DNA of 21,555 bases from a virus, in IMG/VR virus record IMGVR_UViG_3300020171_000140, positions 1-21,555 of that record; one strand, given 5' to 3'. How positions within the stretch are numbered: the first letter of the stretch is position 1; each line of letters starts with the position of its first letter. Under the pieces are notes generated by a model, which saw nothing but the letters and a program-made list of their open reading frames with translations, did not search any database and was not told the DNA's origin. Shown here piece by piece: positions 13,987-19,566 of this stretch. The position numbers were made by a program, and so were the translations under genes.

Positions 13987-15155
13987 TGTCTTACCACCGC
14001 TATTTGTCGATAACAATTCGCTGGAGTATCGCTGAGGTCGCTTTGGGAAGAGACACCTAACTCCCTTAGCACGTCTTTCGGCTGCATACCCCAGTCTTCG
14101 TGGCATGCCTTGTATAGGTCGTTAATTGTCCTTATAGTCTCCGGGTCCCGCTTTGGCTGGGGGGGCGTTTCTGCTGGCTCAGGGGTGACCTCATCGGGCG
14201 GAAACAGGTCCTCGGCCGGCTCCTCTATTACTGGCACCGGTGTCGCCTTTGCTGGGGTCGCCCTTTTTGCCTTTGGCTTCTCCGTTTTCGGCTTTGCCTT
14301 CGCTTTCTCTAGGAAGTCATTGATGATTTTCTCGGCTTCTTCCAGCGTCTGCCCCTGCTCTATCCAGTCAGTTTTAAGACTGGCGATGCCTAGCATGCTA
14401 TGGACGTCATCTTCAGTGAGGCCCTTCTCTTTTTGTCGAGCCCACCATAGCTTCCAGTAGGCTTCGCCGTTTCTTTCATAGGCCGGGGGAAGTTCACCTT
14501 CGGGGGTTTCTCCTCGAGGCTTCGGTACAGCCCCTTTCACCTCTTCCGGTATCACCTCATACTCCGCCTCGACGTTGGACATGGTGCCTGTGAAGAGCGA
14601 AGGGAACGCCTCGACCAGGGCGCGTTTCAGCGCTGTTTTCCTGAGCATCATCGGCTGTTTGTCTTTGGCCCAGAACTGAGTCAGGTTGCCTTCCTTAGTG
14701 TACCTTACGCATTCTGCCTTGTTGACGGACATGTAAAATGGCTTTTCCCTATCTTTTCTGTATACCCTGGCATAGCCTCCCACTAGCTTCTCCGCCTCAT
14801 CAGGCAAGAGCAATGAGCCTTCCCTCAATTCGAGCTTACCGCCACTGTCTCTTAGGACAATGCCAGCCTCAAATCCGTTGAAGTTGTCATTGGTCTCGCT
14901 TGCCTTTAAGTAGGCATCTATCGCGATGACCATGGCTGCTTTGTCCCTCTCGCCATACTTTATCAGGTATATCTCGCTAGCGAACGGGTTTAGTTGCAAG
15001 GACTGGCAAGTCCTGAGAAAGATGGCGGTCTCCTGGTCCGAGGCGTAGGGGCAGATAAGGCTTTTTACATCGTGGAAGCTGATGGTGATTGCTTCACCCT
15101 TCCACTTAACTACCGCCTTTTCCCTTGTTGCGACTGCTTTCATTTGTGCTACCAT
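13983..15155 (-). CDS. recT: RecT/Bet-family single-strand annealing protein
   Basis: This 390-residue protein starts at ATG after AAGGAGGT. Residues 20-200 are a clear RecT/Bet annealase core (LRTCQSLQLNPFASEIYLIK; MVIAIDAYLKASETNDNF; KAECVRYTKEGNLTQFW; MMLRKTALKRALVEAFP). Residues 230-290 form a small helical domain, and residues 295-390 include a Lys/Ala/Pro-rich linker and a final helical domain. The C-terminal extension makes it longer than typical RecT (about 270-300) and may bind partner proteins. It anneals complementary single strands in phage recombination. A coupled PD-(D/E)XK nuclease follows, although no RecE- or lambda-exonuclease homologue is obvious. Confidence 0.9.
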   Translation of the reverse strand: MVAQMKAVATREKAVVKWKGEAITISFHDVKSLICPYASDQETAIFLRTCQSLQLNPFASEIYLIKYGERDKAAMVIAIDAYLKASETNDNFNGFEAGIVLRDSGGKLELREGSLLLPDEAEKLVGGYARVYRKDREKPFYMSVNKAECVRYTKEGNLTQFWAKDKQPMMLRKTALKRALVEAFPSLFTGTMSNVEAEYEVIPEEVKGAVPKPRGETPEGELPPAYERNGEAYWKLWWARQKEKGLTEDDVHSMLGIASLKTDWIEQGQTLEEAEKIINDFLEKAKAKPKTEKPKAKRATPAKATPVPVIEEPAEDLFPPDEVTPEPAETPPQPKRDPETIRTINDLYKACHEDWGMQPKDVLRELGVSSQSDLSDTPANCYRQIAVVRQ

Positions 15156-15167
15156 GTAGTTACCTCC

Positions 15168-15389
15168 TTAATGTCTATTTTCCTCGCCCCTCTCTGCTTC
15201 AGCAAGCATCTTACAGACCTGGCTTAACCCAGTGCATACCTTGGCTAAAACAGCATCCTTTTCAGCCTTTGTTTCAGCCTGTTCAGCACTTGTCTGGTAT
15301 AAGCGACCGAAAGCCTGAAATGTACTTGATTGCTCTAAGAACTTTTCATTAGGGCTTAAAGCCTTTCCCCTTCTCTTACCTCGTCTCAT
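15168..15389 (-). CDS. Small helical protein upstream of recT
   Basis: This 73-residue protein has AAAGGAG before ATG. The N-terminus is basic (MRRGKRRGK), and the rest is Ala/Glu/Lys-rich helix, possibly a coiled coil (QAETKAEKDAVLAKVCTGLS). It ends 12 bp before recT and is likely co-expressed. Function unknown. Confidence 0.65.
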   Translation of the reverse strand: MRRGKRRGKALSPNEKFLEQSSTFQAFGRLYQTSAEQAETKAEKDAVLAKVCTGLSQVCKMLAEAERGEENRH

Positions 15390-15409
15390 CCTTGTCTCCT
15401 TTCAACAAT

Positions 15410-15799
15410 TCAGATTTGTTGAGCCAGCACTTTTAGATACTTGATAATATCAATGGTAATCTCCTTAATGCGTTTTTCCTCTACACCCGGGTTATAGGCG
15501 TGAGCAAGTTCATGGATAGCTGTTCTTTGCCAACCTAGTCGCACACAAATTTGAAGCTCCTCGAAATCAGCTAAACGCACACATTGCCCAACAACTACTT
15601 CACCTTTGCCTTGCCCGGATATGTAACTGAGAAATACAAAGCGAACCTTCCGTATCGGTTGACAGAAAATGCTGGCCATTTTCTCATTTATCAACTCCAA
15701 TATGGCTTTAGCCTCGGCCTCATTAAAGGTATAACCCACATGACTCATGAGACAATACCTCACTTCTGTTGGTAGTATCGTTTCATTATCTTCAACCAC
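15410..15799 (-). CDS. HExxH-motif putative metallopeptidase-like protein
   Basis: This 129-residue protein starts at GTG (15799), with an in-frame TGA 36 nt further upstream ruling out a much longer form. HELAH at residues 96-100, followed by Glu107/Glu108, is a minimal zinc-peptidase signature in a helix after a strand-rich N-terminal half (VRFVFLSYISGQGKGEVVVG). It is much shorter than typical SprT, ImmA/IrrE or M78 proteins but shares the layout of small phage Zn-peptidases. The target might be a repressor or host protein, but this is inference. Its start overlaps the 41-residue upstream ORF. Confidence 0.6.
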   Translation of the reverse strand: MVEDNETILPTEVRYCLMSHVGYTFNEAEAKAILELINEKMASIFCQPIRKVRFVFLSYISGQGKGEVVVGQCVRLADFEELQICVRLGWQRTAIHELAHAYNPGVEEKRIKEITIDIIKYLKVLAQQI

Positions 15800-15885
15800 A
15801 GGCGGAATACCTTTCTCCTCAATGGTGATAGTTTCTCACGGTTCTCACCAAACCAATCCCTAGCTGCCTCATAATAGTTCAACAT
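15760..15885 (-). CDS. Small basic protein (41 aa), translationally coupled
   Basis: ATG at 15885 overlaps the TAA of the preceding gene (TAATG), with AAAGG just upstream. The product is 41 residues, aromatic and strongly basic in its second half (LRRKVFRLWLKIMKRYYQQK). It overlaps the HExxH gene by 40 bp in another frame. The coupled start supports real translation. Function unknown. Confidence 0.5.
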   Translation of the reverse strand: MLNYYEAARDWFGENREKLSPLRRKVFRLWLKIMKRYYQQK

Positions 15886-16088
15886 TACTCCTTTATTGTT
15901 GAAGATACCTCTACTATTTTTGTCAGTTCCTCCAGTCCCCCTCCGATGGTGATGTCATCAGGTAAAGGGCAGCCCCGCACCATCAGCGGGATTATCGCTG
16001 TGGCTATCAGCCGGAGCTCCTCCTCGCTCATTTCATCACCACGCTTCGTATCGAGAAGCTGCTTGGCTTGCCTAAAGATATTCATCAT
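15885..16088 (-). CDS. Small acidic/helical protein (about 67 aa)
   Basis: The start (ATGATG at 16088 or 16085) overlaps the stop of the preceding gene, with AAAAGGG upstream. It is helical and acidic (MSEEELRLIATAIIPLMVRG) followed by a strand-type tail. It is part of a tightly overlapping string of four small genes leading to the HExxH gene. No family is recognised. Confidence 0.6.
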   Translation of the reverse strand: MMNIFRQAKQLLDTKRGDEMSEEELRLIATAIIPLMVRGCPLPDDITIGGGLEELTKIVEVSSTIKE

Positions 16089-16303
16089 ACCCTTTTCTTT
16101 TTTAGGAAGTGCTCTATCCTCTGGGCTGTATCGAGTGAGAACGGGTTTCCCCAGGCCAATAGTGCCTCCCTATCGGTTTGCTCATCTAACCCCTCAACCA
16201 TGCCGATATACGCCTTGCGGTCACCGGTTACATCTTCCTCGAGGATGACAATGCCTACTGTCCCTTTCATGTTGGTGAACCAAAGTGAGTCGATTACTTT
16301 CAT
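16085..16303 (-). CDS. Small conserved-type phage protein (72 aa)
   Basis: ATG is preceded by GGGAGGG, and the dyad at 16320 lies 16 bp before the start codon. It is an alpha/beta protein (SLWFTNMKGTVGIVILEEDV; KAYIGMVEGLDE) with a basic C-terminal helix (HFLKKKRV). The fold looks compact and similar small proteins occur in phage early regions, but no function is known. This is the last - strand gene carrying the dyad. Confidence 0.65.
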   Translation of the reverse strand: MKVIDSLWFTNMKGTVGIVILEEDVTGDRKAYIGMVEGLDEQTDREALLAWGNPFSLDTAQRIEHFLKKKRV

Positions 16304-16319
16304 TTCCCTCCCTTCTTTC

Positions 16320-16335
16320 CAGTATGCGACTACTG
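16320..16335. promoter_or_regulatory. Dyad CAGTA-N6-TACTG (copy 2)
   Basis: CAGTA TGCGAC TACTG lies between the 16360-16626 gene and the ribosome binding site of the 16085-16303 gene. Perfect half-sites, variable centre. Confidence 0.75.
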
Positions 16336-16359
16336 TTTAGTGTTCTCATCTGGAACGCC

Positions 16360-16626
16360 TTATCCTTTGCCGGTGCCTCTCCCGATGTGCATTCGCTCTA
16401 GGGGACTTATAATCTTGATTGCATTGTCCACATAATCCAATGCTTCATCAGTGGCTTCTAGCCTGGGGTGCATATTTGATAACGCTTGGAGGTTCATAAA
16501 TTCCTCTTTTGTTATCTGAAAGAGGGCGATGTCATTACACCAGCCATCCTTTACTTGGTATTCTGTCCTCCCCCTCGATGCGATTCGTTTTATTATTTCG
16601 TCTAACGGTATTCCAGTAGCTTTCAT
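16360..16626 (-). CDS. Unknown small protein (88 aa)
   Basis: ATG follows AAAGGAGGT, and the dyad at 16643 lies immediately upstream. The protein is helical at its N-terminus (IPLDEIIKRIASRGRTEY), then strand-rich (DIALFQITKEEF), with a Gly-rich basic end. No motif is recognised. Controlled by dyad copy 3 by position. Confidence 0.62.
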   Translation of the reverse strand: MKATGIPLDEIIKRIASRGRTEYQVKDGWCNDIALFQITKEEFMNLQALSNMHPRLEATDEALDYVDNAIKIISPLERMHIGRGTGKG

Positions 16627-16642
16627 ATAGCCTACCTCCTTT

Positions 16643-16658
16643 CAGTATCCAACTACTG
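16643..16658. promoter_or_regulatory. Dyad CAGTA-N6-TACTG (copy 3)
   Basis: CAGTA TCCAAC TACTG lies 1 bp from the stop of the 16660-16797 gene and 3 bp from the AAAGGAGGT of the 16360-16626 gene. Confidence 0.78.
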
Positions 16659-16659
16659 T

Positions 16660-16797
16660 TTAACTTTGTGCTTGCTGGCAGGTAAGGTGTGCCTCTTTAT
16701 AAGCATCCTTGCCGACTTTTATCGAGACTCTATTGGGATCATGCCTCTTTATAGATTTAAGACAGTATAGGCAGATACTCGCTTTTAATTTCCCCAT
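16660..16797 (-). CDS. Small zinc-finger-like protein (45 aa)
   Basis: ATG at 16797 follows AAGGAG by 4 bp. The 45-residue product (MGKLKASICLYCLKSIKRHD...) has CLYC near the N-terminus and H-L-T-C near the C-terminus, a spacing compatible with one C2HC zinc site. It is flanked on both sides by CAGTA-N6-TACTG dyads, exactly like the larger genes in this operon, which supports it as a real gene. Possible DNA- or RNA-binding protein. Confidence 0.65.
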   Translation of the reverse strand: MGKLKASICLYCLKSIKRHDPNRVSIKVGKDAYKEAHLTCQQAQS

Positions 16798-16809
16798 TTC
16801 ACTCCTTCA

Positions 16810-16825
16810 CAGTATTCACCTACTG
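16810..16825. promoter_or_regulatory. Dyad CAGTA-N6-TACTG (copy 4)
   Basis: CAGTA TTCACC TACTG directly abuts the TGA (16826-16828) of the upstream gene and precedes the AAGGAG of the 45-residue protein gene. Confidence 0.78.
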
Positions 16826-17176
16826 TCAAACTAGGCCAGCATCCTCCAAAAGCTTCCTCGCCACCTCAGCGCTCGGTGCCTGTAAAGCTTTTTGGACTGC
16901 CTCCTTTATCTCCGGGGCAAGGGTGGGATCGTTGACCATCTGGTTGATCATTAACTTAACAAAGACCTCACCCAACGCCTGAGTTTGCTCCATCCTCTGT
17001 CGGGCTTCGGCTTCGGCTTCCATATAACGCCCTGTGCGGAGATTCTGCTCGATGCCGACTTCCATACCTTTAAGGTTAAGCTCATACAAGATATCCTTGC
17101 GGCATCTATTTCCCTTGTGGTCCCATTCCCGACAGGTCTTGCCAATACATTGTTTTCTTATCTCTGGACAAAACAT
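16826..17176 (-). CDS. Cys-rich N-terminus plus helical tail protein (116 aa)
   Basis: ATG follows AAAGGAGGG. Four cysteines in the first 25 residues (C3, C10, C15, C25; MFCPEIRKQCIGKTCREWDH) could bind a metal. The remaining 90 residues are amphipathic helix (YMEAEAEARQRMEQTQAL; EIKEAVQKALQAPSAEVARK), suggesting dimerisation. It might be a small regulatory DNA-binding protein. No named family. Confidence 0.65.
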   Translation of the reverse strand: MFCPEIRKQCIGKTCREWDHKGNRCRKDILYELNLKGMEVGIEQNLRTGRYMEAEAEARQRMEQTQALGEVFVKLMINQMVNDPTLAPEIKEAVQKALQAPSAEVARKLLEDAGLV

Positions 17177-17195
17177 ACCAGCTCTCCCTCCTTTC

Positions 17196-17211
17196 CAGTA
17201 TCATGCTACTG
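17196..17211. promoter_or_regulatory. Dyad CAGTA-N6-TACTG (copy 5)
   Basis: CAGTA TCATGC TACTG. On the - strand its first half contains the TAG stop codon of the winged-helix gene (AAA CAG TAG), so the dyad overlaps the end of the coding region. Confidence 0.78.
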
Positions 17212-17787
17212 TTTTGCTAGTATGTGCCTTCTTATTAAATTGAGAATCCTCGTCTTTAGCCCCTGTCGGGGTTTCAAGCCAAGTGTACTAAAAAGTCTAG
17301 TGTCGAAGATAAAGCGTAAACCACATGCCCCCCCCTCGATGTAGGGCTCCAAACCACCACTACGGTTGCTGTCGTATTCAGTGGTTAAGCTCTCGATAAG
17401 GCTGTAGAGTTTTCTAGCAATGTCGGCTTCGCTTGGGACATACTCGACATGATCCTCGTCGTGCCCCCATTTCCACTTTAGAAACCGGTATAATGGCGCC
17501 ACGCATTTTGCAAAATCTGGCACCATCGCTTTCAGCTCCTCCCGCGTCCGTTCCAGTCCCCAAGGTTTCCAAGATGCGAGTGCTGCCAGTAATTGGTCTT
17601 CTCTTCCTTTGTCAGTGAGAAGATAGTGCTGGTCGCCAGTATCCTCAATGAGGCCATCCTTCACCCAGTGGTTGAGCTGGGTCAGGAACCCGCGATAGCT
17701 TTCCCCTACTCCATCTGCCAATTCCTCTCGACTCAGGGGGCCGCTAGCCTTAGCCAAAACCCTAAAAACCTGTTGCTTCGACGCCAT
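17206..17787 (-). CDS. Winged-helix-like DNA-binding protein (193 aa)
   Basis: ATG follows AAAGGAGGT. Residues 1-65 form a winged-helix pattern (VFRVLAKASGPLSREELAD, YRGFLTQLNHWVKDGLIEDT, YLLTDKGRE), as in MarR/ArsR-like or archaeal-type wHTH regulators. Residues 70-193 are a mixed domain with conserved-looking aromatic and charged residues (YRFLKWKWGHDEDHVEYV) and a basic C-terminus. It could regulate this operon or bind the dyads. Its stop lies inside dyad copy 5. Confidence 0.68.
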   Translation of the reverse strand: MASKQQVFRVLAKASGPLSREELADGVGESYRGFLTQLNHWVKDGLIEDTGDQHYLLTDKGREDQLLAALASWKPWGLERTREELKAMVPDFAKCVAPLYRFLKWKWGHDEDHVEYVPSEADIARKLYSLIESLTTEYDSNRSGGLEPYIEGGACGLRFIFDTRLFSTLGLKPRQGLKTRILNLIRRHILAKQ

Positions 17788-17801
17788 ATTTACCTCCTTT
17801 A

Positions 17802-17817
17802 CAGTATTTAGCTACTG
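17802..17817. promoter_or_regulatory. Dyad CAGTA-N6-TACTG (copy 6)
   Basis: CAGTA TTTAGC TACTG sits between the stop of the 17819-18073 gene and the AAAGGAGGT of the winged-helix gene. Confidence 0.78.
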
Positions 17818-17818
17818 T

Positions 17819-18073
17819 TTATATCTTTGCTATCCGCCTCTCACCAATTTCTTGAAAATATTCGTCTAGTTCATTCCTTAGACTGCTGGCAGGCTCCTCT
17901 AATTTAATCATCGGAAGCTTGCTCTTACCAGGTTGACCAAGCAAGTATTCGCGACTAAGGACTTGCTTCGAGTTAAACTCTTTTATGAGTTTCCCATCAA
18001 ACTGGTCTTGATAAACCTCAAAGACTACCTTGGCTCGATAGTTGGTTCTTACGGGACCTTTTCCTGTCTCCAT
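17819..18073 (-). CDS. Unknown small basic protein (84 aa)
   Basis: ATG follows AAAGAGGT. It is a beta-rich N-terminal half (RTNYRAKVVFEVYQDQ) followed by an acidic helix (SSLRNELDEYFQEIGE). No motif is recognised. It lies between the LAGLIDADG and winged-helix genes and is preceded by dyad copy 7. Confidence 0.6.
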   Translation of the reverse strand: METGKGPVRTNYRAKVVFEVYQDQFDGKLIKEFNSKQVLSREYLLGQPGKSKLPMIKLEEPASSLRNELDEYFQEIGERRIAKI

Positions 18074-18089
18074 TTACTTCACCTCTTTC

Positions 18090-18105
18090 CAGTATTGGAT
18101 TACTG
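18090..18105. promoter_or_regulatory. Dyad CAGTA-N6-TACTG (copy 7)
   Basis: CAGTA TTGGAT TACTG lies 1 bp from the TAG of the LAGLIDADG gene and before the ribosome binding site of the 17819-18073 gene. Confidence 0.76.
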
Positions 18106-18106
18106 G

Positions 18107-18541
18107 CTACTTTCTCTTTTTATTTTTATTGCTATTCATACCCGAGAGTAATATACGCTGTGCCTCAAGCACAGCTAATTCTTCATCGGTTTTTCCACGC
18201 TTGGCATTTTTGATAGGGAAGCTAATGGCTATTTCAGCTTGTGGTTGTTTTAAATTGAGATAGGGTAAGACTAGCAATAAAAAACTTGTTGCCTTATTTG
18301 AGGTCAAGGCCCATTTCCATCGGTCTTGTCTAACACCAGATGCCGGACGGAATACTATCGTTCCACCGTATTGCATCTTCAACCATCGAATTAACCATTC
18401 ATCGATTGACCAGACAGCGACATCGAGCTGATAGTGGAAGCCCTTCTTCGTCTTGTCTTTACACTTGGAAATGCTTACACACCCATCGCCATCTATGATT
18501 CCGGCTGTATAAGCTAAGGTTATTTTTTGCTTGTTTCTCAT
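18107..18541 (-). CDS. LAGLIDADG homing endonuclease-like protein
   Basis: About 144 residues from the ATG at 18541, which has GGGGGG 5 bp upstream; an in-frame start 18 bp earlier lacks a good ribosome binding site. Residues 9-20 (LAYTAGIIDGDG) are a single LAGLIDADG motif with the catalytic-type Asp, so the enzyme would act as a homodimer. The C-terminal segment (LPYLNLKQPQAEIAISF) is typical of phage members. It is free-standing, not in an intron, and sits beside the 18590 array, one dyad away. It might target the array or an allelic phage locus lacking it. Confidence 0.85.
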   Translation of the reverse strand: MRNKQKITLAYTAGIIDGDGCVSISKCKDKTKKGFHYQLDVAVWSIDEWLIRWLKMQYGGTIVFRPASGVRQDRWKWALTSNKATSFLLLVLPYLNLKQPQAEIAISFPIKNAKRGKTDEELAVLEAQRILLSGMNSNKNKKRK

Positions 18542-18566
18542 AGCTACCCCCCGAAGCAAAATTTTA

Positions 18567-18582
18567 CAATATACGAATACTG
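18567..18582. promoter_or_regulatory. Dyad CAATA-N6-TACTG (copy 8, one mismatch)
   Basis: CAATA TACGAA TACTG is the only - strand copy not close to the preceding stop codon: the 970-bp array separates it from the RAMP-like gene. It precedes the LAGLIDADG gene. Confidence 0.65.
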
Positions 18583-18589
18583 TTTATCT

Positions 18590-19566
18590 CTCGGCTTCAT
18601 CCCCTCTCACCTCAGATCAACTCTCGGCTTCAGATCAATTCAGGCCACTCCATGACACACCACGTCATCGCTCGGCTTCAGTTCAAGCCAGGCCATTTCA
18701 TCCCAATTCTCGGCTTCACCACAAGCCACCTCAGTGCACCTCAGTTCAAATCAGCCCTCGGCTTCACTCCAACTCACTCCAATTCACTTCAAGCCAACTC
18801 TCGACTTCAAAGCAATTCACCGCACCACGGATCAACCCTCGACTTCACTCCATTCCAAAACAATGCACTTCTCGGCTTCACCCCAGACCACTACAGACCA
18901 TAGCACCTCTCGGCTTCAATCCACTGCATTTCATGGCTGAACAAACCACTCCTCGGCTTCAACTCACCTCATTCCGGGCCATTTCAATTCTCGGCTTCAC
19001 TTCAGACCACCTCATGCCACTTCAGTCCACTGCAGAGCATATCATATCTCGGCTTCATTCCAAGACACCTCACAGCAATGCAAATCTCGGCTCCAGCCCA
19101 AATCATTTCGGATCAGACCACGGCAAATCACTCCTCGACTTCATTCCAATTCACATCACTCCAACCCTCGGCTTCATTCCACATCAGGTCAAGTCAAGCC
19201 AGATCAGCTCTCGGCTTCATTTCAGCCCAAGCCACACCAGTTCTCGGCTTCATATCCCTTCATTGCATTACCGGTCAATCCATTTCTCGGCTTCACCTCA
19301 CATCACGGCAGCGCATCACAGGACACCACAAAGCAACTCACACCTCGGCTTCATCTCACTCCAAAACATTTCTCGGCTCCAGCCCACTCCAGGTCAGGGC
19401 AGCTCACCACTCGGCTTCAGAACATCGCACCCCCTATCAAGCCAATTCTCGGCTTCAACTCACCTCATTCCGGGCCAACTCAATCCTCGGCTTCACCGCA
19501 AATCATTGCATTTCTCGGCTTCATATCAGTCCAATCCAAGTCACGTCAGTACAGTGCTCGCCTACC
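18590..19566 (-). repeat. Quantised 10-mer/pentamer array, undescribed type
   Basis: About 970 bp without a credible gene. CTCGGCTTCA (TGAAGCCGAG on the transcribed - strand) starts at 18590, 18623, 18671, 18709, 18757, 18800, 18838, 18871, 18909, 18952, 18990, 19048, 19086, 19134, 19167, 19210, 19243, 19286, 19344, 19372, 19410, 19448, 19486 and 19514: 19 exact copies, three CTCGACTTCA and two CTCGGCTCCA. A degenerate end copy, CTCGCCTACC, starts at 19557. Every distance equals 13+5n (n = 3 to 9). After each 10-mer the spacer reads as n pentamers NNNCA plus a free triplet. I count 131 pentamers: 122 end in CA, C is at position 4 in all 131, and position 3 is mostly pyrimidine. The long + strand open frames here arise because CA-rich pentamers rarely form stops. 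On the - strand TGA recurs in all frames, so it is non-coding. Not CRISPR: repeats are too short and spacers structured. Function unknown. Confidence 0.9.

Noticed and set aside
13987-14106. Longer N-terminus for the PD-(D/E)XK nuclease reaching to 14106
   Set aside because: The extra segment lies inside the recT coding end and is basic and low-quality. The ATGA overlap at 13986 gives a natural coupled start.
16762-16778. Twelfth dyad copy inside the 45-residue protein gene (CAGTA...TACTC)
   Set aside because: The half-sites are 8 rather than 6 bp apart, the second is imperfect, and it is inside a coding region.
18590-19566. CRISPR array
   Set aside because: The repeat is only 10 bp, unit lengths range from 28 to 58, and spacers are not free sequence but share an NNNCA pattern. 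No cas1/cas2 is present.
18590-19566. Simple microsatellite, or iteron origin of replication
   Set aside because: Three of five bases in each pentamer vary freely, so it is not a simple tandem repeat. Iterons have constant spacing, no AT-rich melting region is attached, and the replisome-organiser gene is far away. An origin role is not excluded but unsupported.
13983-19566. Diversity-generating retroelement or retron
   Set aside because: No reverse transcriptase is encoded in the window, and variation is not adenine-restricted template/variable repeat style.
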